This document shows, in pieces, positions 20,800 through 31,829 of a DNA stretch of 64,000 nucleotides (its first letter is position 1; each line of letters starts with the position of its first letter). A program made the translations under genes and the position numbers. Source of the DNA: Gnetum montanum (Eukaryota > Streptophyta > Gnetopsida > Gnetales > Gnetaceae); NCBI GenBank assembly GCA_015680685.1, contig MNCI01004512.1, positions 111,375-175,374 of the forward strand, read 5' to 3'. The notes beneath the pieces were generated by a model, which worked only from the letters and a program-made list of their open reading frames with translations, made no database searches and was not told the origin of the DNA.

Positions 20800-21330
20800 A
20801 TTCTGACCATCAATCAAAATAATTCTGGCAATTATACTTTAATGGAGTTTGTAATTTTGGAGGATAAGGAATTGATATTGTTCTAATTAGCCTTGGAAGT
20901 CAAGTGGAATTAAAAGCTATATGATTGGAATTTTCTTGTACTAATAATAAAGTTGAATATGAAGATGTATGTAGGAGGTTGAGAATGGCTCTTGAAAAAG
21001 GAATCCTATAATTAGAGGTTCAAGTTGATATGGGACTAGGTTAGAGGAAAGTGTTGTATTAAAAGCTCATTTCTTAAAACCTATAAGAAAATAGTAATAA
21101 AATTACTTGAAAATTTTATGAAATATAGGATTAAAAATATAAAAGAATCAAAAGGCTAATGAACTTGCTATGGTAGCTTCAACTCTAGACTTATCAAAAA
21201 TAGCTAAGCATTGTAAAGTAATTGAATTAGAATCAAAACTAATGGTCCCTAATAATAAGGAATATTTTAAAGTTTTTGAATATGACCATCAAATAATTTG
21301 ATTCCTTAGAAATATGATAGAATTCAAAGG
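20800..21330 (+). pseudogene. E6 RNase H domain located upstream of RT
   Basis: Readable motifs are LISLGSQVELKAI, then FSCTNNKVEYEDVCR, LRMALEKGI and, after a frame change, ELAMVASTLDLSKIA. TNN-x-VEYE with the following helix is the RNase H core that carries the catalytic Glu. It resembles the archaeal-type RNase H of Tat elements; the E2 copy at 28814-29554 reads CTNNIAKYEGLIKG. Its position between protease and RT is unusual, because this domain more often follows the RT-RNase H segment. The first catalytic Asp region is lost or unreadable. Stops include TAG and TGA. Confidence 0.6.
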
Positions 21331-21382
21331 TTAGATTCAAAAAAAAATAATTAAGACAAAAAAAAGAAGAATATTTCAAAAG

Positions 21383-22398
21383 GTGTTATTATTAGAGGAA
21401 GAATTTAAACAAAAACTAGTTAAAGAATTAGATGTTCAGAATCCCAAAGATCAAGCTTATGAAACAATAAATTTAGGAAGTCAAAACATTCCAAAGTACC
21501 TTAATATTGGGATAAAACTTCAACCAAGCATAACAAAGAAAATGATGCAAGTTCTCAAAGAAAATGTAAATAGTTTTTCTTGGTCATATAATCAATTGAG
21601 AACTTTTGATCCCAATGGTATGTATCATAAAAATCATTTGGTAAAGGATTGAAAGATAATTAAATATAAGTTAAGCATGTTCAACCCAATTTCTAAACTA
21701 GCAATGGAAGCTAAAATCAAGAAATTAGTAGATGATGGCATTATATATCCAATTAGGTACTATGCTTAGATAGATAATTTAGTACCAATCAAGAAAAAGA
21801 ATGGAAATATAAGGCTATGTGTTGATTTCAAGAATTTAAATGAATCTTCAATCAAAGGCTTCAAAGAATTGATGAGATACTAATAAAAGTGTCAAAATGT
21901 CAACTATACTCATTCTTAGAAAGATTTTCAGTTTATAACCAAATAATAGCAAATAAGGATGATAGACTTAAAATAGCATTTATCACTAATTGGGGGACAT
22001 TTTCCTATAAAAGAATGTCCTTTGGCTTATTAAATGAAAGGGATACTTTGTAGCAAGCTATGAATACAAATTTTAAAGGTCTCATTGGGAAAAGTTTTGC
22101 CATTTATTTAGATGATATTATAGTTTATTAGAAACATGAGTTTGATCATATATATCATTTACAACAAATATTTAGTAGATGTAAGAGATTTAGTGTTTCT
22201 TTAAATCCAAAAAATGTGTTTTTCAGAGTAAAATCAAGTAGCTTACTTGAACATGTAATTTCGCAAAAGGGGATAGTTATTGATCAAGCTAGAATTGAAG
22301 TTATTCATGGTATGGAACATCCTATGAATAAAAAAGCATTGAGATATTTCTTCAAGAAAGTAAACTTTGTTAAAAAATTTATACCAAGATTTACATAA
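21383..22398 (+). pseudogene. E6 reverse transcriptase remnant
   Basis: RNA-dependent DNA polymerase domain. 21383-21649 is open and includes NVNSFSWSYNQLRTFDP, the block before RT. Then come KKLVDDGIIYPI, NLVPIKKKNGNIRLCVDFKN (finger region), ERFSVYNQI (motif A, where the usual LDG is LER, so the catalytic Asp is replaced by Glu), MSFGLLN (motif B), AIYLDDIIVY (intact YLDD near 22100) and the thumb with HPMNKKALRYFFKKVNFVKKF. At least five stops and a frameshift interrupt it. Orientation agrees with the E6 primer site. Confidence 0.8.
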
Positions 22399-23238
22399 AT
22401 AATAAAATCTCTTTCCAAAATGTTGAAAAAGGATGTTAAATTGAAGAAGACTAAAGAATTAATTATAGATTTAGACCAAATAAAGAAATACATCTCAGAG
22501 CCCCATATTTGTGAAATTAAAATTAATAGAATATTTCTAGTCATAAGCTTTTTCTTCAACAGATTCATTAGTTGTAATATTGACACAAAAAGATGAAATA
22601 GAAGAATAATCAATTGAGTTTCTTGATTATCAATTAAAAGAAGCTAAGAGAAATTATTCTAAATTGGAAAAATAAGCATTTCTTGTGATTAAAGCCTTGG
22701 GGAATTTTAAGTATTATTTGTAAAATACCATGGTCCATATTATGTCTATAGAGCCAGCCATAAGACAATTCTTATCATAAAATAAAATTAGACTCAAAAG
22801 AACTAATTAGATAATCAAGCTTTAGTAGTTTAGGTTCACCTTGGAAATGTGTAAGATAGTTAAGAATGTGGGAATAGGTAGAATGCTAGTGAGAGAATAT
22901 ATGCAAGAAGTGTTAGCCCTTCTTGAGATTAGAAATTGGTATGAGGACATAGCAAGATTTCATATTAGTTAAGAAATCCTTAAGAACTTATCAAAAAGTA
23001 AGAAAAATAATTTCATAATCAAGACTGAGAAGTACATTTACACTCAGGAAATAATATATAGAAAATATTTCAGAGCTATTTTACTAAAATGTGCATTGAA
23101 TAAAAAATAGGGGAAATTTTGAAATAATTTTATAATCATAAGGGCTTGTATTACAAATCTTCTAGGACCACTATGCAACATATACTAAGATATGGATTTT
23201 TCTAGTTCGCTATGTTTAAAGATCTATAAGAAAAAATT
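22399..23238 (+). pseudogene. E6 connection/RNase H-like segment and integrase N-terminus
   Basis: In one frame with stops: a KDVKLKKTKE-like tether, an EIEEQSIEFLDYQLKEAKRN-type block and ALGNFKYYL, matching the first RNase H of gypsy pol. LKRTNQIIKL, EYMQEVLALLEIRN and YEDIARFHI follow. A degenerate integrase N-terminal region with ILLKC and a CI-x2-LLGPLCN zinc-binding remnant ends it. With 20800-21330 this gives E6 two RNase H segments. Confidence 0.5.
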
Positions 23239-24196
23239 TTGACTGGCTATAAGTATCAAATTCATGGATCAAAGTTAAAAAGGGCTAATGCTCAATTGAA
23301 ACTAGTAATAATAGATAAGTCTTTTCAAAGGTGGGGATTATATTATATAGGAGAAATTAGTCCATCTAAAGTAGAACATAGATTTATTTTAATAGCTACT
23401 AATTATTTTATCAAGTGGCCAAAAGCTAAGTTGCCAGGGAAAAGTACATCTTATGATGTGATTAAGTTTATTGATCAATACATCATAAATTGTTTTGGAA
23501 TTCCATAATCCTTGGTTACTAATAATGACACAACTTTTCAATAAGCTAAATTTGTAAGATGGTCTTCAAAGAATTAAATCTTACTCTATTCATTCTCAAG
23601 TAATTACCCACAAGAAAAGGCTTTAGCAGAATATACTAATAAGAAGTTGATTTCTTATATTAAATATTCTATTGATAATAATATAGGAAGATGGCATAAG
23701 CTTTTTCAAGGAGCTCTTTGAACCAATAGGATTAGAATTAAAAGATCTATAGTAACTACCTCATTCAATTTAGTTTACAAGATAAATGCTCAAATAACTA
23801 ATACAACTATATCCTTCATGGTAGAATTCATGGAAAATTATAGTCCATGATCAAACAAGGAATGTGTAGTCATGAATTCATTAAAAAAAAAAAAGAAGAG
23901 AATTTGAGATTGATGAAGATCGATATAAGCTTTTACATAATGCAACATTAATGAAGAGATGGTTTGATCATGAAGTAGGATGAAAGGCATTTAAAGAAGA
24001 AGATTTGGTCTTATTGTGGAATGTTAAAGGAAAAATAAAATCTAAAAAATTGTCAGCTAGATGGATTGGGACATTAATGATCAAGCAACAAGTGGTTGAA
24101 AATAATTTTAAACTTGCTTCACTAGATAGAAAAATGTTAAGCTATCAATTTAATGCTCTTCATTTAAAACATTATTTCAAGAAACTACCCTCTTAG
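23239..24196 (+). pseudogene. E6 integrase core and C-terminal domain
   Basis: The open stretch 23239-23505 has RWGLYYIGEISPSK (D-x-IGPI-like start of the catalytic core; the first Asp is Tyr here), FILIATNYFIKWPKA and VIKFIDQYIINCFGIP, then LVTNNDTTF across a stop (usually SDNGTQF). Further on, NYPQEKALAEYTNKKLI is the region of the third catalytic residue, with Glu present. The C-terminal piece (24005-24193) contains LSARWIGTLMIKQ and FNALHLKHYF, the GPY/F-like end of gypsy integrases. Together they complete gag-pro-pol of E6 on the plus strand. Confidence 0.75.
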
Positions 24197-24276
24197 AATA
24201 GCTCAATAATGATCAACCAAATTTGTAAATATGTACTTAGTAACTACTTTTCTTAGAAATATATAGGAAGCTAAAA

Positions 24277-24825
24277 ATGAGCTATAAAATCCATAAGTGT
24301 ATCATGGCTAGAAAACCAAGGTTGATGATAAGAAGAAGATTGTTTGTGGATTCAAGAAAGGTCAACGTGAGAGTGAGGTCTTTCATTCCATATTTATCAA
24401 ATAGTTTCCCAAACATGTATAGAGGATTTCTTTATAGATCTTTCTCTTTTGAAGAAACCTATAATTGTCCATTCATGACTTGACTTTCTAACAAATTATT
24501 TGCACTCAAAAATGACAAATTAATCCATGTCCAAGAGTGGATTAAGTTTCTAGACTATTTAAATCATTCACAAAGAAAGAACATTAATGAAAAGAGCCTA
24601 AACTGGATTTTCAATTATGAAGATATCTTGGTGAATTAGCCTAAAAATGATCCTAAAGGAGGCTTGAGAGTTCAGAAAAGAAGCTAGAAGAAGAAAAAGA
24701 GCCCAAGGAAGATGCAAGTTCTAAGGAATCCAAGGAAGGATGATATTGGGGTAATGAGGCACAAATCGCTATACTTGCTCAAGTGATAACCAAGCTTGAG
24801 TATGATGAAATATCATAATAAAAAG
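24277..24825 (+). pseudogene. Extra ORF after E6 integrase, unknown function
   Basis: It starts with an open 68-codon stretch (MSYKIHKCIMARKPRL...) rich in Arg, continues through few stops as SNKLFALKNDKLIHVQEWI and LNWIFNYEDI, and ends in a Lys-rich tail. The low stop density compared with flanking DNA suggests real coding history. No family is recognised. Extra 3' ORFs are known in some plant gypsy elements; whether this is one is inference. Confidence 0.35.
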
Positions 24826-25194
24826 TTTTGAGGAAAGTCATAATTACTCAATAGTATTGTCTAGTTTTAATAAATTAACTTCAGTTAGCTTGTTAGAAAA
24901 TTTTAGAACTAGGGTTTTTCCATTATTGTTGATCCTTAAGCTATAGGAGGTTTTCGCTACTAAAATATTTAAGATTGTACTTATTTTATTTGTGTTTGTA
25001 CATAAATATTGCAATAAGGAGGTCATTTTTATTTGGAAAAATTATTATTGCAACAATATGTCACTTTCATGGAATAGCCATAAAATCAAAATAGCAGGCT
25101 TGATTTTTTGTGTGCTACCATTTTGAGATCATTAGAAAAGTTCTAAATATACTCTGGTGCTACATATGATTTGAGATTTATTACACCCGTTTAG
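24826..25194. other. Gene-free stretch between E6 and E2
   Basis: AT-rich, no domain. It should contain the E6 polypurine tract and the start of its 3' LTR, but I could not match it to 5021-5827. E2 begins at the end of this stretch. Confidence 0.4.
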
Positions 25195-26588
25195 GAGGTA
25201 AAAATCCTGGTTGTTAGAGAAACTAAGGAATTCCTAGCATAATAGCCTTGACCCTAGATCCCAAGGGCCTCCATGAAAAATAGGATCCAAGGTACCTTGG
25301 ATGGTTTGGTAGATCATTGAGGAACTTAAGGAGGAAAAAATGTGGTAATACAATGTAAAATGTGAAATGCATATTTGAAAGATAAAAATATCAAAATGGA
25401 ACGAATGAAGAAACTTGCACATAAATGAAATTGTAAACTTTATTTCAAAAAAAAAAAGGTATAGAAAATGTGTACAAGATGTCTTATTACTGTAGGAGGG
25501 TTCACTTCTACATTGGTTTAAAGTTCATTAAAACTACAATGATCAACTTCATGATCTGGAGGTTCTAACACTCTCGATGATTTCAAACCTCCATTACTAT
25601 TACACTAGATTTGCAATGTTATTTATGTAGAGGGATGAGAGGTGTGAGGGATTTTAACTAGCCAAGTGAGAAATGTTAGGAATTTTTGTTCCCAAGTGCA
25701 TAGCATTGGCAAAGAAATCTCATAGATCTCATAGGAGGATAAAGGGGTAACAGTGGCTACAAAGGGGTTCCACATTGGGGATTCAAGAATCTATAAATTT
25801 GTAAGTGTGCAAGAGCTCTTGAGTGCAAACAAAAAAAGGCCAAAAATTTTAAAGTTTGAAACCTCTATATGGTGTTAGGGCTTGGCTTATATAGGGTTTT
25901 GGCCACAAATTTGGCTGCTAATTATGCTTACTTGGTGCTACAAATTTTGACTTGATTGCTAAAAATTCAAGCTAAGTGTAGGATTGGTGGATGCTCAAAT
26001 CTAGGGGGGTTACTATGTATGATTAGTTTTATACCCCAATGGCCATTTCATTTACTAAAAATAGTAAATGAGAATTTTATCCATGTTGGGCCTTCCAACA
26101 ACAACGTTGATGTGTAGGATCGTCATTGAAATTGGTGTAGTGTTGAGATCTTAGTCATGTTGGATCAATGCTAGGGGGATGATGCATCAATGATAGGGGG
26201 TAAAGGTAATGCTCCTCCCTACTGGGCATGGATGCCACACCCCTCCATGCTAGGCATGGATGTTGCCACACCCCCCACTGCCCCACAGTGGGGGTAGGAG
26301 AGTTATACCCACCCTATAGGTATCTCTAGTGTAGAAAATGCCATACCCCTCATAAAACCCATTAAAATGCCAATTTTGACATCCCAAAAATTATTTTTAA
26401 TTCCCCAAGACCAGATATAGACATTATGTAACTTTTTTCACTTAGGGGATGAGGCTTTGACCACTTATGAGGCAATTTTCAATCCCAAAAGTATAAAGTA
26501 TGTGAGATTACACCTCATGAGTTAGAATCTTTGCATTTACAATGACATTTAGCCTTGGGTAACAAAATGCAATGTTGGTGGTGCTTCA
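25195..26588 (-). repeat. E2 3' LTR
   Basis: Pairs with 42910-44346; shared landmarks include 'gaaaaataggatccaaggta' and 'gcacataaat', and both have a minus-strand TATA box (here 25886-25893, CTATATAAG). GC-rich direct repeats near 26215-26300 hold 'gggcatggatg' and 'ccacaccc' phrases like those of the array at 31830-34575. It ends GTGCTTCA. Confidence 0.85.
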
Positions 26589-26605
26589 TTGGCCCCTCTT
26601 TGTTG
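26589..26605 (-). promoter_or_regulatory. E2 polypurine tract
   Basis: Minus strand CAACAAAGAGGGGCCAA, identical to the E1 tract and directly abutting the 3' LTR. This shared tract marks E1 and E2 as relatives and fixes E2 orientation. Confidence 0.8.
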
Positions 26606-27560
26606 GTGTTTGGAGGATTGATTTGAGAGACACTGATAAAGAATAAAAACTGTCATTGTAGGTCCATCACCAAAGTTCCCTCTCCATGCTTGATCCAGTC
26701 ATGTCAAAACATGCTAAAGAGTGCTTGTAATTATGGGGTAAGGCTATGATGAGATGATGGTAATGAGGTCATAAGAAAATGATCATGAGGGCTAACAATA
26801 CATTCCATAGTTGATATCATGGCTATGACACTGATATGTAGTCAATCAATGGTTGAAACTTATGTTTTGAAGCATGGTTTACTTGGAAAATGCATTTGAG
26901 GAACCATCACCTCTCTCCAAGGTTTCTTCACTCACTAGGATCCTTCCCTTACATTTTTGGAATCATCTTTTTGGGCTTTTGGTCTTCATAGGTCATTCGA
27001 CTTCTTAGCAATTTGCTTCCCCATTTTTTCGGGGGGTGAAACCTTCATTAGGTTTCTTTTTCAAGGCCAATTATGACATGGTTTTTCTACTAGATGAGGT
27101 GTGTTACTTCTAGTAGACTTAATGATTTTTCCATCAAGCTAAATGTGTTATACTTGGTTGACTTAGTTTGGTTTTCCTGTCGAATGAGATGTGTTACACT
27201 CAATGGACTTGAATGTAAAGCATGATAAAAGGATGTCATAAGGCAATAGTGCATGAATGCCAAACATAGGTTTACATTGGTATCTAGAGTAAGGAAAGCT
27301 ATAGTAAGGCTACAGGCTTAGGTTTAAGAAGATGATAGCACTCTTGGCATAACAAGACAAACTCACCAAATCTTATGCTTTGAGGTTACATGGTGACTTT
27401 CTACCATGATGAGTTGCATATTCATGATGACTTTAGGCTTCATCTTGTAAGCATAACTCCAAGAGGATAAGAAAAAAAAGTAGAGAAAACATGTTATCGT
27501 CATACAATGCACATAGCCATACAAAATGATAAAACTAGGCTACCAATGTTACCAAGGTTT
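26606..27560. other. E2 3' untranslated region
   Basis: No readable domain. It holds short direct repeats such as 'gtgttacactcaatggactt' / 'gtgttacttctagtagactt' (about 27110-27210). Otherwise nothing that I can name. Confidence 0.5.
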
Positions 27561-27616
27561 CTAGTTTAAGGCCATGGTGGACTATGTTGTTAGTTTAAGG
27601 CCTTAGTGGGCCACTG
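27561..27616 (-). repeat. Hairpin units after E2 pol
   Basis: Two units, CTAGTTTAAGGCC-ATGGTG-GACT (decayed stem) and TAGTTTAAGGCC-TTAGTG-GGCC (intact). They match the E1 units at 9836-9888. Confidence 0.7.
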
Positions 27617-27689
27617 AAAGATATTCCTTTGTTGTGAAAAAGGTGCAATGCAAGCTTGCTTCTTGTTGGTTGTAAAGGTTGCTAACATC

Positions 27690-28741
27690 ATTTTTAGGCT
27701 ACATGTAGTAAGGTTTTAGATAGAAATGATTGACTGGATTGGCCAATTCATTACCATCTATGCTGGCTACTCTGAACATTGCATTACCATAGGCTTTGGT
27801 GACCAAGAAAGGCCATTCCTAGTTGGCTGAGAATTTTTCCACATGCTCATGAATGGCCTTGAGGACTAGGTCACCCTTCTTGATCTTATGCTTGGTCAAG
27901 TTATGATGATCTTGCCATTTCTGCCTCTCTTGATATTGCTCAACGTGAGTTAGTGTTTGAACCCATTACTCCTTGACTAAGTCTAGGTCCATGTGAAGTT
28001 AGATAAGGCCACTAAAAGTAATGGTACCTACAATTTAAGAGGTAAAACAACTTTAAAACCATAAACCAGGCTATAAGGGGTTATGCTAGTTGTCGTATGA
28101 TAGGTTATTTTGTAGGTCCAAAGTTGATGAACAAGTTGCTCATGCCACTTGTGCTTGTTGTTGTTCTTGAGTAAGCTTATGATGGTCTTATTGCTTGATT
28201 CTACTTTTTCATTGGCTTGAGGGTAATATGATGACAAGAAAAAGTGCTTAATGCCTAGGTCATGATAGAAATTCTTCATTTTTTGGCTACTAAATTATGG
28301 TCCATTATCTATGACTATGGTCATATGTATGTTGAAGTGAATTATGATGTTGTCAAGTATAAATTTATAAACTTGTTCAAAATTTTTCCTTCTTAGGAGA
28401 ATAGCTTCAACCCACTTTGTTAAGTATTTTGTTACAACGCTGATAAAGTTATTCCTTGTGGAAGACTTAAGCATTATAGGTCCAATGATATCCAATTCCC
28501 ATCATTGAAATGGCCAAGTTATCTAAGTTGTGTGCAACTTAGTTGGTGGTATGTGTATGATATTACTATTTTGTTGGCACATGTCACAAGTTTTAATATT
28601 TTTCAAGTAGTCACTTTCCATATAGGTCTGGTAATAGCCTAACTGTATGATCTTAGTGATCATAGCTCCAGGTCCTATATGTCCCCCATAAAGTCCTTTT
28701 TGAATGTGCTCTAGGACTGTTCGAGCTTTGATTTTACCCAA
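27690..28741 (-). pseudogene. E2 integrase remnant
   Basis: DNA-joining enzyme read on the minus strand. N-terminal zinc region (28523-28741): LEHIQKGLYGGHIG, then CDMCQQ, supplying His and Cys ligands. Catalytic core: MDIIGPI (first Asp), VIDNGP (second Asp) and NEKVESSNK (Glu), so all three D-D-E residues survive. C-terminal domain (27690-28020): KKGDLVLKAIHEH, WPFLVTKAYG and NHFYLKPYY, the GPF-like module and end. Stops separate three open pieces (28523-28741, 28295-28495, 28028-28279). Confidence 0.85.
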
Positions 28742-28813
28742 GCATACTAATTATATGCCATCATAGGATCATTAAAATAATGTGTTATCACCTATAATAA
28801 CATACTTTTTTGA

Positions 28814-29554
28814 TCATTTATGCATAACGTCCTTTTGAGAAGTGGTCAGGTGTTGTGAAGATTCACCATGCATAATGTAAAAATTGATACCATCATACCA
28901 CTCCCTTACAGGAGTAGTATGAACTTTAACCACAAAGGCATCCTCAATACTGTGTGTGATGGGAACAACATAGTTCATAGTCAATGTGGGCAACTTACTA
29001 AAGAAATTTGGCATCATACTAAGGGCTAACATTGTAGTTGCATTAGATATAATTTTCTTGGTTCGGGGTACATGTTGGATATTAACATCTATAAATTGTT
29101 GTATTAGTTTCTTTCCTAAGTCACAGTAAGGTTTTAAATATTTGTCTTTACAAGTATAAATCTTAGTTACTTGGTTAACCACAAGTTGTGAATCATCTTT
29201 GATCATTAAGTATTTGATCCCTAGGTCATGAGCTACCATCATCCCTTTGATCAAACCCTCATACTTTGCTATGTTGTTGGTACATGGAAACTTAAATTGG
29301 TAGGTGAAGTGTTGGATTTCACTGGACAGGAATGTTATAATGGTAGTGGAAATTGCCCCATGGATAGCTGAAGCTCTATCAAAGTGCATGATTACCTCAT
29401 AGCCCTTGGGCACTTGGCTAATGGCATTGACATGTTCATCTAGAAACTTAGGGTCTATGGTTGCATGGTCATTAACAAGTAAAACTATAAGTTGTACAAC
29501 TATAGCTTGACCTTTCATTGAGAATTGGAAAACATAGTAAAGGTCAAACTTCAT
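28814..29554 (-). pseudogene. E2 archaeal-type RNase H, 246 codons open
   Basis: Longest open stretch in the window. It shows HFDRASAIHGAIS (first Asp), CTNNIAKYEGLIKG (Glu), KDDSQLVVNQV (second Asp), a CKDKYLKPYCDL helix and IQHVPRTKKI; the final Asp region is altered (NATTMLAL instead of AD-x-LA). This is the Tat-type RNase H that degrades the RNA strand after minus-strand synthesis. It lies between RT and integrase, unlike E6, where the equivalent domain precedes RT. The open frame begins upstream in linker sequence. Confidence 0.8.
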
Positions 29555-29555
29555 T

Positions 29556-31110
29556 GTTATGTATTTCCATCAAGCTATACAACTACTCTCATAGATGTTG
29601 GTTATTATGGCTCTAAGCACATTGTATTTGCAAATGATGTTGACCTATCTTCTAAAGAGGTAGTTTCTCCACTTCTTTAACGAGAAGACTAGTACTAGAT
29701 AATACTTCTTCACTTCAGTGTATTAGGTTTCATGGGCAACTAATGCATGGCTAAGGTAGTATACTAGTATTTCTACTTCATCATCTCATTTCTAATAGAG
29801 TAGAGAGGTAATAAATGTATTAGAGATAGCAAGGTAGATGTAAAATGATTTATCCTCTTGTGGAATATAGACTATTGGTAGTTGTGCCAACTCTTGCTTA
29901 ATATTTTTAAAGGCTTGTTGGCATTGAGTCATCCACTCATAGTGAGATCCTTTTCTTAAGAAAGTGTTGTATGGATTGTAACTTATCCATAAGCCTAGTG
30001 ATAAAGCTACAAATAAATTATAATCTACCTTGCAATCCCCAAAGCTCCTTAACATTAGTAGGTTTTTTCAAGTTGGTTATGGCTTTAACCTTATCAAGAT
30101 CAACACATATCACTACTTCAAACTCTACAAAGCCAAGCATCTTACCAGTTTTGACACCGTAAACACACTTCTTGGGAAGCTTAAGCTCATACTTAAGGCA
30201 TCATTTAAGCACAAGGTCTAGGTCACGTGTATGATCATTGGCTACTTTGGACTTAATGGCTATATTGTCTATGTAATTGTTGAGCAAACATAACATGTAA
30301 TCACTAAAGATATACATCATGGCTCTTTGGTAAGTTTTTCCTGCATTCTTTAGGCCAAAGAGCATCATTGTATAATAAAAGGTACCTTAAGGGGTCATGA
30401 AGATCATGCTGAGTTGATGTTCTAGGTTGATCCTAATCTGGTTGTATCTTGAGAATCTATCCATAAAGGATAATAAGCCATGCTCGACTGTAGTATCAAT
30501 AAATTGACTAATATGAGGTAAAGAAAAATAATCCTAGATTTTTTTCTTATTTAGATCTTAAAAATTAATGAAAATGTAGATACTCCTATTTTTCTTAGGA
30601 ACTACCACTATATTGGATACACATTCTATGTAATCAACAACTCGAATGAAACCAACTTGGTATAGCTTTGTGATCTCATCATGAATTGCCAAGGCCAAAT
30701 TAGGTCTAATCTTGCAAATCTTTTGCTTAATTGGTATAATGCTAGGATTATGTATGATGTTGTGTTGTACTAAATATGGGTAAAACCTTGGCATATCTCC
30801 ATGTGACCAGGAAAAGACCTTAATGTTGTCTTGTAGAGCCTTGGTGATGTCTTGAGCCTGTTGAGGTTCTAATGAGGAACTTAGTTTTAGGGTTTTCTCC
30901 TAACTATTATGTGTCATGATAAAAACCTCAACTAGAGATCTTCAATGATGTTTCTAGCCTCTAGATAAAGGGTCTTAACTAGGTTTTCAAGTCATTCTAG
31001 AGGTTTCTCTATTGAGGCTATATGGCCAACAAGACTCTTAGCCTCAAGATCTAGGAAATCAAGGTTGATACACCATTCAACATCACCATGAGGCCCACTT
31101 AGGCTCAAGG
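29556..31110 (-). pseudogene. E2 reverse transcriptase with first RNase H segment
   Basis: Minus-strand RT broken by stops. N-terminal: DMPRFYPYLVQHNI...PIKQKICKIRP and HDEITKLYQVGFIRVV, VVVPKKNRS (30558-30794 open). Then FMDRFSRYNQI (motif A, Asp intact), MLFGLKNAGKTYQRAM (motif B), YIDNIAIKS (YxDD now YIDN through a G-to-A change, so inactive), a LKLPKKCVYGV / KMLGFVE palm segment and a WMTQCQQAFKNIKQEL connection (29792-30055). A SHALVAHETQ-like gypsy RNase H end is read near 29700, with its Gln codon now a stop. Confidence 0.82.
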
Positions 31111-31410
31111 GTAAACTAATTTGCTTCCAAGTACTCATACTTTAGTCCTACATGTCAACCATAGGCACATGAAGTGAAACCTAGGTAAAGATAGTAAATA
31201 ATGCTAAAATGAAATTATGCAAAAATATACTACTCTAATATCACATACAATGCAAACAAGGCCATCCAAGGCCATGAGGGGATAGAAAATAGGAAAAAAA
31301 ATTGAAATATAGACCAAAGAAAGGTGAAAAAAAGGTCTAAGAAAGTTAAACAAGGTTAAGTATGAGAAATAAGGCTAAAAAAATGGTCAACAAAGGTAAT
31401 GATCCTACCA

Positions 31411-31463
31411 ATTTTAGTCCTTGGTAGGCCATGGTGCTAGTTTTAGGCCTTAGCAGGCCATGG
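31411..31463 (-). repeat. Hairpin units before E2 pol
   Basis: Two units: AGTTTTAGGCC-TTAGCA-GGCC is intact, while the first, GTCC...GGCC, has one mismatch. They flank the RT start on the 5' side in sense. Confidence 0.65.
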
Positions 31464-31725
31464 TTACATGGTATTAAATGATGGTTAGGAAAGGTCAAAC
31501 TCCTATCATTCAACATCAATCAAAGGATAAACAAGATCAATAGAGGATATGGTAAAGAACATATGGTGAATATAGGGAGACTAAAGCCAATTGATGGCAA
31601 TGAAGATCAATAATGTAAAACAAGGGAAAAAACAAGTCAAAACACTATGAAATAAGGTTAAATTAGTGAAAATGGCATGCATGTGGTAAAAATTGGCTAA
31701 TACTAGTAAAAAAGGGTTAAATTTT

Positions 31726-31757
31726 ACTAGTTTTATGCCTTAGTAGGCCATTGTTTC
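31726..31757 (-). repeat. Hairpin unit at the array edge
   Basis: CTAGTTTTATGCC-TTAGTA-GGCC, one further unit about 100 bp from the start of the ~190-bp array. Confidence 0.55.
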
Positions 31758-31829
31758 AAGCTATATGGCTTAAGGGTGAGTTTGGGCACATGTTAGGGCT
31801 ATTTTAATGTTTTTTATACTAAAAAGAAA

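Noticed and set aside
21383-24196. Integrated pararetrovirus (caulimovirid)
   Set aside because: An integrase and LTR-type primer site are present and no movement-protein segment is readable; this is an LTR retrotransposon.
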